DNA of 64,000 bases. Origin: CBDDBX01 sp965225955 (lineage in GTDB: Bacteria > Acidobacteriota > Aminicenantia > UBA2199). The notes beneath the pieces are model-generated. The model made no database searches and was not told the DNA's origin. It saw nothing but the letters and a program-made list of their open reading frames with translations. A program made the translations under genes and the position numbers. Positions 1 through 8,341 of the stretch are shown here, piece after piece. Positions within the stretch are counted from its first letter, which is position 1. Each line of letters begins with the position of its first letter. The stretch lies in NCBI GenBank assembly GCA_965225955.1, contig CBDDBX010000029.1, positions 1-64,000 of the forward strand, given 5' to 3'.

Positions 1-2
1 AT

Positions 3-256
3 AATGTAAGAATTGGTAACAACTCACTTATTGGTAATGGAGCTGTAGTTCTGGATTACGCTGAAATTGGCAACAATGTAATCATTGGAGCAGGAACTAT
101 TATTCCTCCCAAAAAAAGATTCCCGATAATGTTATGGTTATGGGGAGCCCTTATAAAATAGTCCGGGAACTCAAAGAAGAAGAGATTGAAGGAATAAAGA
201 AGAACGCTCTTCACTACTGGGAGCTGGCAAAAGAGCATGCTGAATCTACTGAATGA
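3..256 (+). pseudogene. 3' part of a gamma-carbonic-anhydrase-like hexapeptide-repeat protein, frame-broken
   Basis: The window opens inside this gene. One frame (from base 3) encodes left-handed beta-helix hexapeptides such as IGNNSLIGNGAVV and IGNNVIIGAG. At a run of seven A (111-117) the sense continues only in the next frame, which gives DNVMVMGSPYKIVREL and ends at the TGA at 254-256. The G-S/N-P-x-K-x-V-R-E-L ending is typical of the YrdA/PaaY gamma-carbonic-anhydrase-like acetyltransferase-fold family. One missing A explains the break. It could be a real inactivating deletion, slippage at the A tract, or a sequencing error. The metal-binding histidines would lie upstream of the window and cannot be checked. 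Confidence 0.7.
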
Positions 257-397
257 TATATAAAACTATTTCATTAAAGATAAAAGATTAAAGCTCACAA
301 AAATTTATGATAACTTTTTTATTAAGAACCACTAGCTCTCAAATGCTGGTATGATCATCATTTCCAGTTTATATAGGCTTTATACAATTTTTTAAGC

Positions 398-426
398 TTG
401 ACAGATCAGCTAAAAGATGTTATTTT
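398..426 (+). promoter_or_regulatory. Promoter of tRNA-Leu
   Basis: TTGACA at 398-403 and TATTTT at 421-426 are separated by 17 bases. The expected start point is near 433, a few bases before the mature tRNA 5' end at 440. The perfect -35 box and spacing are directly visible. Confidence 0.65.
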
Positions 427-439
427 TTCACTCGTTCCT

Positions 440-521
440 GCGGAAGTGGTGAAATTGGCATACACGCTAGGTTTAGGTTCTAGTGCCGCGAGGCGTGGGG
501 GTTCGAGTCCCCCCTTCCGCA
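440..521 (+). tRNA. tRNA-Leu (anticodon UAG)
   Basis: A full cloverleaf can be folded. The acceptor stem GCGGAAG (440-446) pairs with CTTCCGC (514-520), followed by discriminator A521. The anticodon stem is 467-471/479-483 with loop TTTAGGT, anticodon TAG at 474-476. There is a long variable arm and a T arm GGGGGTTCGAGTCCCCC. The class II shape and anticodon identify leucine. CCA is not encoded. It stands alone, with a promoter just upstream and repeats downstream. Confidence 0.95.
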
Positions 522-604
522 AGTCCACATCACCAACAAACAACTCATTTCGAAAAGAATTACAAATAAAGGCTCTGTTTTCTATGCAGCGTACCCTGTT
601 AAAC

Positions 605-648
605 GGGAGCATACTCCGTTATGGTAAAACCATAACTCCGATGCTCCC
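605..648. repeat. Hairpin-forming repeat unit (copy 1)
   Basis: GGGAGCAT (605-612) pairs with ATGCTCCC (641-648), and GTTATGGT (618-625) pairs with ACCATAAC (629-636). This makes two stacked 8-bp stems with an internal loop. The left half, from CCCTGTTAAACGGGAGC onward, recurs at 1019-1050 and 55951-55982, where the right half is replaced by a longer insert. It belongs to the interspersed repeats that fill 522-1350; I see no gene in that stretch. Confidence 0.7.
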
Positions 649-773
649 CTACAAATCGTGTTTCTTTTATTAAGACTTCAATCGTCAGCCATAACAGCAC
701 AACGCTTCTCACCCTGCAGGTCTTAACACAAGAACGCGAACAAACGTGAATAAAAGACGCCAATACACGCTGA

Positions 774-979
774 TAATCAGTCTTCGCCTTCGTCTACCCC
801 GGGTCAGGCACTGACAAACAAAGACATACAAAGACGCGCACAGACTCTCACAATTGTATCCTGCCTATTATTACTTGCACCATATCCCTCCTTTTAAAGG
901 AGGGGTGGCAGCAAACTGTGAGCTTCAGCGAATCAGTGCCGCTGACGGGGTGGTTTTCATGACTTCAATCGCCAAACCA
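774..979. repeat. 206-bp direct repeat, copy flanking the 3' end of the biosynthetic operon
   Basis: Aligned without gaps to 51014-51219, I count six mismatches in 206 bases (about 97% identity), same orientation. The unit contains a palindrome CCCTCCTTTTAAAGGAGGG and a REP-like block beginning AGGAGGGGTGGCAGC and ending GACGGGGTGGTT. The two copies lie on either side of the whole NRPS-PKS operon. Confidence 0.9.
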
Positions 980-1015
980 TAGAATTACGAATAAAGGCCC
1001 TGTTTTTTATGCACC

Positions 1016-1347
1016 GTACCCTGTTAAACGGGAGCATACTCCGTTATGGTAAGAACAATTTTATAACTTGTTAGATAAAGATAACGCTGACGCGTCTCCC
1101 ATCTTCGACATTATTCGGGTTCCACTTCGTTCCTCCCTTCATTCGAAGACCCCTACAAATCGTGTTTCTCTTCTTAAGATTTCAATAGCCAATCAAAACA
1201 GCACAACGCTTCTCACCCTGCAGGAAGTATGTCTTAACTGGAAGAGTCCCCTCATATTTTAAGTCTTCGTCAGAAGTGACTTAAAAAGAGGAGGGGTGCC
1301 TGGTACTCCAGGCGGGGTGGTATTAAAAAGTCCACCACCATTTACGA
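1016..1347. repeat. Long interspersed repeat, related to 55949-56304
   Basis: Starting at GTACCCTGTTAAACGGG, this block matches 55949-56304 in the same orientation with scattered mismatches, up to a shared ending CCACCACCATTTACGA. The main difference is the module between GAGGAGGGGTG and GGGGTGGT. Here it is the short hairpin CCTGGTACTCCAGG; in the other copy it is a longer segment starting GCAGCAAACTG. The variable core between constant ends resembles REP-type elements. An open reading frame at 1068-1262 has no protein-like features and I treat it as chance. Confidence 0.8.
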
Positions 1348-1359
1348 TCAAAACATCTG

Positions 1360-1377
1360 AGACGCAATTATGCGCCT
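1360..1377 (-). terminator. Possible terminator at the 3' end of the operon
   Basis: On the minus strand AGGCGCA-TAAT-TGCGTCT forms a 7-bp stem (one G-U pair) about 40 bases after the stop of the outer-membrane protein gene. The following bases contain only a short T run, so it is a weak intrinsic terminator. A similar hairpin lies at 56928-56944 with the same trailing bases, so it may instead be part of the repeats. Confidence 0.4.
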
Positions 1378-1416
1378 CTACCAAAGTTTTCCTATATTCT
1401 GCAGAACTTACATTTC

Positions 1417-2694
1417 TCAAAAATAAACTCTGAATGAGGTGTATATCATTGATGGGGAGAAACCAAATTCCGATCTCATTCTGAATGGCCGGGGCACATC
1501 AGGGTCTTCTGGTGTTCTCTTAAGCACCTCAGCTCCCTTTCCCAGAGAGAGATATGCACCAAACCCTATATACATATTCTGGGCAATATTGTAGTCCAGT
1601 GAAGGTGCCACTGTTACTGAACCATCATTAAGGTTACAGATTATCATACCTGAACCGGAAATAAGCTGAGTAACACTATAAGAGACTCCAAGGTTGAGGT
1701 AATGTTTTCCCAGAAGATAGACCGATCCCTGACTGTATTCAGGACGCCGGGCATTCTCAATATAACCATCAGTACTACTGCTTCCGATTGAATTAAAATG
1801 GTACTCAGCAAATCCGTAAAACTTATCAGAAAAGCTGTACTCCAACCCAAGAGACAGGCGCATATAGTTTTCCAGCTCCTTCCCGAAATCTGAATCCCCA
1901 AATAGAGAAGAGAAGACATAAGCTCCTTCAACCCAGACACCGGCACCACCAATAGCACCGGAAATATCAAAACCCACCAGCAGATTCTTATAAAATTTTA
2001 TGAATGAGAGAGATACGTCATAATCAAAGATCTCCACTTTACCTCTTAGAAAAGCAGCATTTGTACCACCTCTGAGATTATCATTCATAATAACCCCCGC
2101 ATCGAGCTCCCCCATATCTCCTATGGGCATCCTTATTCTTAAAGCATCAGTACCTCTTCTCTCCTCTTTATCAAGTTCATTAAAGGTAAAAGGAGCAAGA
2201 ATATCTGTAGGGTTTACAAATTTTGCACTTCCCCAGGCCACAGGCTGTCTGCCAATAAAGATATCAGCAAAATCGAGCTTTATTGATAAACAGAGACGAT
2301 CAAGATTCTGATAAATCCCCATACTGGTCTTCTCATCCACACTTCCGGGGTAGAGAATCTCATCAAAATCCTGAAACCTGTACTTTGGCCCGGGAATTGA
2401 ATTTGAGAAAGCAGATTGTGCAAAAAGAGGCGGACTCTTTAAAACAGGACTTATCTTATATGAGGTTTCCAGACTCAGAGCAGAACTGAACTGAAGAACA
2501 GCTCTGAACTTAAGGGAGTTACTGACAGCTCCCATATCTTTTCTGAAAGAGTCATACACTGAGGTCATGGCACCAGGAAGGCGATAGTATGTAAAGAAGG
2601 ATTTATAGTATCCATTAAACTTTACATCAACTGCTGCTGACAGACCTGATGCCATTACAATACTGAATATAAAAAGTATGATTCTCTTCTTCAT
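1417..2694 (-). CDS. Outer-membrane beta-barrel protein (porin-like)
   Basis: This 425-residue protein has a Sec signal peptide (KKR, hydrophobic core, cut near ASGLSAA). Many alternating amphipathic strands follow, and it ends in FRVYF, the C-terminal aromatic signature of BAM-assembled barrels. The segment around GIYQNLDRL...IFIGRQPVAWGSAK resembles the DUF1302-like barrels often found beside MacB/LolCDE-type transporters. It is the last gene of the long operon, 12 bases after the ATPase gene. I infer that it is the outer-membrane exit or receiving partner of the FtsX/ATPase/LolA-like set. A specific family name and cargo cannot be settled from the sequence alone. Confidence 0.7.
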   Translation of the reverse strand: MKKRIILFIFSIVMASGLSAAVDVKFNGYYKSFFTYYRLPGAMTSVYDSFRKDMGAVSNSLKFRAVLQFSSALSLETSYKISPVLKSPPLFAQSAFSNSIPGPKYRFQDFDEILYPGSVDEKTSMGIYQNLDRLCLSIKLDFADIFIGRQPVAWGSAKFVNPTDILAPFTFNELDKEERRGTDALRIRMPIGDMGELDAGVIMNDNLRGGTNAAFLRGKVEIFDYDVSLSFIKFYKNLLVGFDISGAIGGAGVWVEGAYVFSSLFGDSDFGKELENYMRLSLGLEYSFSDKFYGFAEYHFNSIGSSSTDGYIENARRPEYSQGSVYLLGKHYLNLGVSYSVTQLISGSGMIICNLNDGSVTVAPSLDYNIAQNMYIGFGAYLSLGKGAEVLKRTPEDPDVPRPFRMRSEFGFSPSMIYTSFRVYF

Positions 2695-2706
2695 TAACTA
2701 CAGCAC

Positions 2707-3399
2707 CTATTTTGTCTGATCCTCCAGGACCACTCCATCTTTAAGAGTAATAACCCTGTCTGCTTTCTCCATAATCAGAGGATCGTGGGTTGAGAACAGA
2801 AAAGTCATACCTTTCTCTTTATTGAGACGCTTCATCATATCCAGAAGACTGTTACTGGTTTTTGAATCAAGATTTGCAGTAGGCTCATCTGCAAGAATAA
2901 GTTTCGGATTTGCTGCCATTGCTCTTGCTACAGCCACCCTCTGCTGCTGCCCACCGGAAAGCTGTGAAGGAAGTCTGTCCTGAAAACCACTGATCTCCAC
3001 ATCTTCAAGAATCTCTGCAACCCTCTCTTTCCTCTCTTTTACCCCAACTCCCTGAAGCATCATTATATATTCGACATTCTCCTCTACAGTGAGAACAGGA
3101 ATAAGATTGTAGGACTGGAAAATAAATCCAATGCTATCTCTCCTGATATCTGAGAGCTCTTTTCCATTAATCTCTCTCAGGTTATTACCATCCAGTACCA
3201 CGGTTCCTTCTGTTGGGGCATCAAGACCGGAAATAATATTCAGAAAAGTAGTTTTTCCACTTCCTGAAGGCCCCACAATTGCAGTAAATTCTCCGAAGTT
3301 AACAGCCAGGTCAATGCCTCTTACCGCTTCAACCTCAACACCGTTGCTTTTATATGTTTTTTTAATATTTTTTACACTGATTATTTCTGTATTTTTCAT
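2707..3399 (-). CDS. ABC transporter ATPase of the LolD/MacB type
   Basis: This 230-residue nucleotide-binding protein has Walker A GPSGSGKTT (about residues 43-51), a Q-loop FIFQSYNL, signature LSGGQQQR, Walker B LILADEP and the H-loop STHDP. Length and motifs fit the LolD/MacB/FtsE subfamily, which powers FtsX-like permeases without moving solutes through a channel. It follows two FtsX-type permease genes with 10 bases between and is the only ATPase next to them, so the three likely form one complex. I infer mechanotransmission-type export or lipoprotein/lipid handling at the inner membrane. Confidence 0.92.
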   Translation of the reverse strand: MKNTEIISVKNIKKTYKSNGVEVEAVRGIDLAVNFGEFTAIVGPSGSGKTTFLNIISGLDAPTEGTVVLDGNNLREINGKELSDIRRDSIGFIFQSYNLIPVLTVEENVEYIMMLQGVGVKERKERVAEILEDVEISGFQDRLPSQLSGGQQQRVAVARAMAANPKLILADEPTANLDSKTSNSLLDMMKRLNKEKGMTFLFSTHDPLIMEKADRVITLKDGVVLEDQTK

Positions 3400-3409
3400 T
3401 CATTTTCTC

Positions 3410-4699
3410 CTATAGGCTTTTCCTGAGAGCTTTGGTAATTGACATTCTGCCTGCAATAAATGCAGGGTAGAGTCCTACAAATATTGTGAATAAAAATACC
3501 AGTGCCGGATATGCCGCATACTGATTGATGTTAAATACCGGATAGAGGATCTCATTCATTGTAATGCCTCCAGCCTCAATTCCCCGGTAATCCACACCGG
3601 TTTGTGAATAGATAAAGGTTATAGATGCCCCTAAAGCCAACCCCACAAGAATACTTATTACAGATAGAGCTCCGGCTTCATAGAGAATTAATTTCCTGAT
3701 TCCTCCCGGCCTTGTTCCAACAGCCCTTAAAACACCAAACTCAAACATTCTCTCAAAAAGAGACATCAGAAGAGTGTTGATAATACCGAAGGTAATCATT
3801 GAAAACAGAATAAAAGCTGTAAAGGCCAGACTTATCTTTGACATATCAAAAACTGCTTTCAAAGAGGCCATAAGCTTTGCCCAGCTCAGAAACTCATTGC
3901 CATTTCCTCCAAGATCACTCCATACAGGCAGAAGCTCATTGGTGGAGTTCTTTATATCGTGAAATTTTAAAGCTATCTCATGAATACCCTTACCAAGATT
4001 CAGAAGAGTCTGTGCTTTCTCTATTCTGATAAAAACCATCCCTCCGTCCATATCGGGAATACCAAAATTGTAGATTCCCGAAACATAGAATGCCTCTTCA
4101 ACAGGTCCCTCTTCATCTTCAAGCATATCCACCTCTGCTCCTGTAGGGATCTTATCGCTCTCATCATTCTTTTCCAGTCCCATAAGGGTAACAACGACCC
4201 TGTCCCCCAGAGAAACTTTAAGTCTTTCAGCAAGTTTTGATCCGATAACTATATCTGTTGCTTTAACACCTTTAAAGAACTCCCCTTTCCCATTCTTTAC
4301 AGCTTCATCTATTTTTGAAACCTGACTCTCCATTGAAGGATCTATTCCATAAAGAGTTATGGGTCTGATCTCTTCAGCTGATTTAACTGTTCCCATAGCA
4401 ATTACTCTTTTCGAGTACTTATCTATATAGTTGTTCTCTTCAATCTTCTTAATAAGGGGTCCACGATTCTTTATTGTATTTCCCAGATCGTACTCAGCCC
4501 TGAATCCTTCACTATGAATCTGAGCCTCTCCCAGAAAAGATGAGGTTGCAGACCGGATCATATTCTCTTTCATTCCCGTCATGAGGGCATCAGTTACCAT
4601 AAGAGCTGCCAGTCCCACACCTATTGCAATAGATGAGATAATAGTCCGTCTCTTGTTTCTGAAAATATTTCTCCACGCCAGTTTTATATAGTAGTTCAT
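3410..4699 (-). CDS. FtsX-like ABC permease (LolC/E-MacB type), second copy
   Basis: This 429-residue protein has an N-terminal helix (ISSIAIGVGLAALMVTDALM), a large periplasmic domain and three C-terminal helices with the FtsX motif FGVLRAVGTRPGGIRKLIL. An acidic insert (VDMLEDEEGP) sits in the periplasmic domain. It is paired with the related permease upstream (35 bases between) and the ATPase downstream, which suggests a heterodimeric transporter. The start ATG at 4699 follows an AGGAGA ribosome site. The domain order is typical of LolC/LolE-like proteins; the substrate is unknown. Confidence 0.88.
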   Translation of the reverse strand: MNYYIKLAWRNIFRNKRRTIISSIAIGVGLAALMVTDALMTGMKENMIRSATSSFLGEAQIHSEGFRAEYDLGNTIKNRGPLIKKIEENNYIDKYSKRVIAMGTVKSAEEIRPITLYGIDPSMESQVSKIDEAVKNGKGEFFKGVKATDIVIGSKLAERLKVSLGDRVVVTLMGLEKNDESDKIPTGAEVDMLEDEEGPVEEAFYVSGIYNFGIPDMDGGMVFIRIEKAQTLLNLGKGIHEIALKFHDIKNSTNELLPVWSDLGGNGNEFLSWAKLMASLKAVFDMSKISLAFTAFILFSMITFGIINTLLMSLFERMFEFGVLRAVGTRPGGIRKLILYEAGALSVISILVGLALGASITFIYSQTGVDYRGIEAGGITMNEILYPVFNINQYAAYPALVFLFTIFVGLYPAFIAGRMSITKALRKSL

Positions 4700-4734
4700 C
4701 TCTCTTCTCCTGTAATTTTAAAGTACAAAACCAT

Positions 4735-5949
4735 TTAAAAAGTCCTCATGGATTTTGCAGCCTCTGTTTTTGCAGCTCTCAAAGCAGGAAAAAAGCCTAC
4801 AAACATAGTTACCAGAAAAATAGTAACTGCAGGTATTACAAAACTTCTAAGATTAACCACCCCTTTCATAGTGTCAATAACAAATCCTCCATATGAAACA
4901 GGTTCAGGCATGGGAATACCATAATTTGCAAAAAAGGAGTTAATTACAAATCCGATACAGGCACCTGCCACTATACTGACAACAGAGATTATTCCCACTT
5001 CAGTCAGTACCAGATTAAAGATCTGCTTTGGTCTGGTTCCAACAGCCTTAAGAACACCATACTCCCGGGTTCTCTCAAGTACAGACATAAGAACGGTATT
5101 GAGAACACCGATTCCCACAATAACCATAATAATCATAAGAAGAACCCACATGCCTGATTCATCAGCTTTCATAGCATTGTAGAAGGACTTTGCAAACTCT
5201 TTCCAGGTGCTAACCTTAAGCTCCCTGTTTCCGAGCTTATTCCTGATTATCTCTCTTACTCCTTCAACCCTCTCTATCCCTTTGGTATTAATGGCTATCT
5301 CATGAATTCTTCCATTAAGAGAGAAGAGCTTATCTGCTTCATCAATGTGGATATAGAATGAGGTCTTGTCCGCAGCATCATCTCCGGTATCAAGTATTCC
5401 TGCAATAGTAAATATGTCGTAGGCAATTTCCCCCAGGGCTCCCTGGGAGACTATTACAATATTATCCCCTACCTTAGCTTTGAGAAGCTTCCCAAGCCCG
5501 ACACCTATAAGAGCCTCTTTTGAGCTCTCTGGTTTAAGACCTTTACCTTCTGATATATTTCTGTCAAAACCTATAGTCTGGTTCTCTTTTACAGGGTCTA
5601 TGCCTACCACCCTTGCTCCCGAACTCTTACTTCCCATAGATACAAGTCCCGAAGTGTACACTCTTGGAGCAAAAGCCTCTATTCCATCTACAGTTTTAAG
5701 AATATCAAATACCCTGCCACTGTTTTTAATGGCTTTATGAATTGAAGGGTCATCGGGATACTCCTTCTGGTGAATCTGAATATGCCCTGTTTTGTTCTTT
5801 GTAAAGAGGTTCACAATATTACCGTAGGAGCCGTCTGAAAACCCTATAAAAAAGGCAGCCAGCACAAAGCCTCCAAGCATACTGAGAGAGGTTAAAAGAG
5901 TTCTTCTCTTCTGCCTGAAAATATTCCTGAATGCTATTTTAAAAATCAT
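4735..5949 (-). CDS. FtsX-like ABC permease, first copy
   Basis: This 404-residue protein has the same architecture as its downstream neighbour: an N-terminal transmembrane helix after FRNIFRQKRRTLLTS, a MacB-like periplasmic domain and three C-terminal helices with YGVLKAVGTRPKQIFNLVL. The shared motif (G-V-L-x-A-V-G-T-R-P) marks a duplication. Only one base separates it from the LolA-like gene upstream, so translation is probably coupled. I infer that the two permeases and the LolD-like ATPase work together to deliver something across the periplasm with the LolA-like carrier. Confidence 0.88.
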   Translation of the reverse strand: MIFKIAFRNIFRQKRRTLLTSLSMLGGFVLAAFFIGFSDGSYGNIVNLFTKNKTGHIQIHQKEYPDDPSIHKAIKNSGRVFDILKTVDGIEAFAPRVYTSGLVSMGSKSSGARVVGIDPVKENQTIGFDRNISEGKGLKPESSKEALIGVGLGKLLKAKVGDNIVIVSQGALGEIAYDIFTIAGILDTGDDAADKTSFYIHIDEADKLFSLNGRIHEIAINTKGIERVEGVREIIRNKLGNRELKVSTWKEFAKSFYNAMKADESGMWVLLMIIMVIVGIGVLNTVLMSVLERTREYGVLKAVGTRPKQIFNLVLTEVGIISVVSIVAGACIGFVINSFFANYGIPMPEPVSYGGFVIDTMKGVVNLRSFVIPAVTIFLVTMFVGFFPALRAAKTEAAKSMRTF

Positions 5950-5950
5950 C

Positions 5951-6715
5951 TTAAATTCTCTTTCTCAGGTTTCTTCTGGAGAAAATCTTCTCATCAACAG
6001 GAATATCAAACTCTGCCTTAACAAAGATTATTGTGGTTTTACTATCTTTTTTGGTTACAGGCACAAGTTCCATTACTGAAGGGATATCTTTTTTACCAAA
6101 CCTCTTAACATCCCGGTATGCCATTTCCCGAACCACCTTACCTTTACCGTCATAGAACTTCTCCCATACAGGAAGAACAGATTTCTTCCTGATAGCTATG
6201 ACTCTTTTACCCCATATTATTGGTCTTCCCTCTTTTGGAACACACTCAATATAGACAACCCCTGCCTCATCTTCTCCCACAGGATTCTTTATAAACTTAT
6301 GAGTATAGTCATCAACAAGGGTATAGACCTTTGTAAAATCGTCATTGGTAAAGTCTGATCCCATCCATGAACTCATCATCATTGAGGGGGGAATTTTCAT
6401 AACCTTATCGATTTTTGGCAGAAAGTTCCACATCTTCTTACCTATCTTGAGAGTAGCTATTCCTCTCTCTTTTTTAGGCTCCAGTATTCTCAGGAAAGTC
6501 CTCTTACTCCCAAGACTCCAGGATTTTATCTTAAGACTCCTCTTCCAGTTGGGAGTCTCTATTTTCATAACTATTTCTGCATAACTGGAATCATTCTGAT
6601 AGAGCCTGTCCATCTTCCTCAGATAGTCTGCAGCCTCCTTCAGCTCTTCTGATGAGAGATAAGCACCCATCAGCATGAATCCTGTAATTAACAGTACAAC
6701 TATTTTTTTTCCCAT
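5951..6715 (-). CDS. LolA-like periplasmic carrier (outer-membrane lipoprotein-sorting protein family)
   Basis: This 254-residue protein begins with a signal peptide (KKIVVLLITGFMLMGAYL). The mature part has the pattern of the LolA-like family often annotated as outer-membrane lipoprotein-sorting protein: SYAEIVMKIETPNWKRS, FLRILEPKKERG, MWNFLPKIDKVMKIPPSMM and SSWMGSDFTNDD. These proteins have the half-open barrel of LolA and are encoded beside FtsX permeases and outer-membrane proteins, exactly as here. I infer a periplasmic shuttle for a lipid-like or lipopeptide cargo, possibly the product of this operon; that link is only by position. Confidence 0.85.
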   Translation of the reverse strand: MGKKIVVLLITGFMLMGAYLSSEELKEAADYLRKMDRLYQNDSSYAEIVMKIETPNWKRSLKIKSWSLGSKRTFLRILEPKKERGIATLKIGKKMWNFLPKIDKVMKIPPSMMMSSWMGSDFTNDDFTKVYTLVDDYTHKFIKNPVGEDEAGVVYIECVPKEGRPIIWGKRVIAIRKKSVLPVWEKFYDGKGKVVREMAYRDVKRFGKKDIPSVMELVPVTKKDSKTTIIFVKAEFDIPVDEKIFSRRNLRKRI

Positions 6716-6739
6716 TTTACCTCCTCACTGCTTCTATAT

Positions 6740-8323
6740 TTAAATCTTTTCAACAGTACTATTTAAACGGTTAATCAGTTCCCTGTTTTTTAGTAACCGG
6801 CTTATATACTCCACATATGGTGTTACAGAAGTATCGTATGAGAAGTAAGGCACCTCTTTTCTCACCTCATTAAAGAGGAGGCCTGTTGCCTCAGAGAGCT
6901 TCTCCTTACCTCTTATGTCTGCTCCCTGGCAAGCGCAAAGCAGTTCAAAAGCCACGATGTATCCTGCATTTTCTGTAATCTCTGCTGCTCTTCTCCCAGC
7001 TACAAGTCCAAAAGAGACAATATCCTGAAAATCTCCGGTAGATGTTAAGGTCTGGATAGAGAGAGGTGTGCATAATGATCTGTTCTCTGCTGTAAGAGAG
7101 GTACTCATAAACTGCCCCCCCATTAAGCCAAACCTCAGACCGGGATTTTCACGGCACAGAAAAGCCGGAAGTCCGTTACTGTTGTTTTTATCCATATAAC
7201 GGTCAATTCTTCTGTCTGAAAGATTTGATAGAGTCGTCATTGCAATTGAGAGATAGTCCATGGCCATTGAGATATACTGGCCGTGAAAATGTCCATTGTG
7301 AAAGACATCGTTCTCTTCAGGAATTACCAGAGGATTATCACTACTGGAGTTAAGCTCATCTTCTATTGTTTTTGAGATAAACTCCAGAGTGTCCTGAACC
7401 GGACCTATTACCTGAGGAGTGCACCTCAGAGAGTATGCATCTTCAATCTGATCTTTAAGACCCTGCAGCTCATTTCTGTTCTCATTCTGAATCTCCTCTT
7501 CCACATCGGTTTCATCAACAATCAACTCACTTGTAGAGAGGATATCTGTAAGCTTCTGAGAGTTACTGTACTGACCTTTATGCTCTTTTCTTGCATGTAC
7601 TCTTGGATCAAAAGGTTTTGCTTTGGTACCAAGAGCCTCAAAAGAGAGAGCAGATATAAACTCGTAAAGTTTAGTCAGTTCTGCAGCTTCACTCCAAACA
7701 ACTGAAGCCAGCCCCACCATTACAGAGGTTCCATTAATAAGGGATAGTCCCTCTTTATAACTGAGTTTCATAGGAGTTATACCAGCCTTCTCCAGCACTT
7801 CAGCTCCTGGCATTACCTCACCCCTGTATGAAGCTTTCCACTCCCCTGTTCCTACAAGAGCTATATATGCCAGAGGTCCCAGATCTCCACTGGCTCCAAG
7901 GGAACCTTTTTTTGGAATGCAGGGAACAACTCCTTTATTAAACATCTCAACAAGTATCCTGAAATTTTCAATACTTATTGCAGAGGCACCTTTTGTAAGA
8001 GATATAATTCTTGCAAGCATTCCTGCACGAACAATCTTCTCATCAAAATACTCCCCTACATTGGAAGCAACAGCAGAAATAAGATTCTTCTGAAGCTCCT
8101 CAGCAAACTCAACTGGTACCAGATAGTTTGCAAATCCCCCCATACCGGTGTTAACTCCATATATAATTCTTCCGGATTCCACATACTCATTCAGAAGATT
8201 TCTTGATCTCTCTATTTTCTCTTCTACTACAGAGTTAAAATCGATTCTGCATTCAGCATTCTCTACTACACTGAGAAATTCGGTGAGTTTAACATTATCA
8301 CCAGTTAACATAAATTTAGACAT
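6740..8323 (-). CDS. MIO-containing aromatic amino acid aminomutase or ammonia-lyase, AdmH-like
   Basis: This 527-residue enzyme belongs to the histidine/phenylalanine/tyrosine ammonia-lyase superfamily. The Ala-Ser-Gly triad that forms the MIO cofactor is at 144-146 (GSLGASGDLGPL). The catalytic Tyr55 is in IYGVNTG, and the active-site stretches FHNGHFHGQY and CRENPGLRFGLMGGQF are present. The pocket segment NLISAVASNVGEYF and the overall text closely follow, from memory, AdmH of andrimid biosynthesis. AdmH makes (S)-beta-phenylalanine. Histidine lyases and Rhodobacter-type tyrosine lyases have a different pocket (SHA or HHL). The likely role is to supply beta-Phe/beta-Tyr or a cinnamate to the assembly line. 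Phe versus Tyr, and mutase versus lyase, remain open. Confidence 0.85.
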   Translation of the reverse strand: MSKFMLTGDNVKLTEFLSVVENAECRIDFNSVVEEKIERSRNLLNEYVESGRIIYGVNTGMGGFANYLVPVEFAEELQKNLISAVASNVGEYFDEKIVRAGMLARIISLTKGASAISIENFRILVEMFNKGVVPCIPKKGSLGASGDLGPLAYIALVGTGEWKASYRGEVMPGAEVLEKAGITPMKLSYKEGLSLINGTSVMVGLASVVWSEAAELTKLYEFISALSFEALGTKAKPFDPRVHARKEHKGQYSNSQKLTDILSTSELIVDETDVEEEIQNENRNELQGLKDQIEDAYSLRCTPQVIGPVQDTLEFISKTIEDELNSSSDNPLVIPEENDVFHNGHFHGQYISMAMDYLSIAMTTLSNLSDRRIDRYMDKNNSNGLPAFLCRENPGLRFGLMGGQFMSTSLTAENRSLCTPLSIQTLTSTGDFQDIVSFGLVAGRRAAEITENAGYIVAFELLCACQGADIRGKEKLSEATGLLFNEVRKEVPYFSYDTSVTPYVEYISRLLKNRELINRLNSTVEKI

Positions 8324-8341
8324 TTTAGAAATATTCTCCTT

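Noticed and set aside
398..673. 91-residue frame on the plus strand, and a 68-residue frame opposite it
   Set aside because: Both run through the tRNA-Leu and the repeat hairpin; no protein-like features.
440..979. tRNA-Leu as a proven att site for an integrated element
   Set aside because: I found no duplicated tRNA 3' end elsewhere in the window and no integrase gene, so integration at the tRNA is not supported.
1068..1262. 64-residue frame in the left-edge repeat
   Set aside because: Lies wholly within an interspersed repeat whose other copy (about 56.0 kb) does not preserve a comparable protein; composition is not protein-like.
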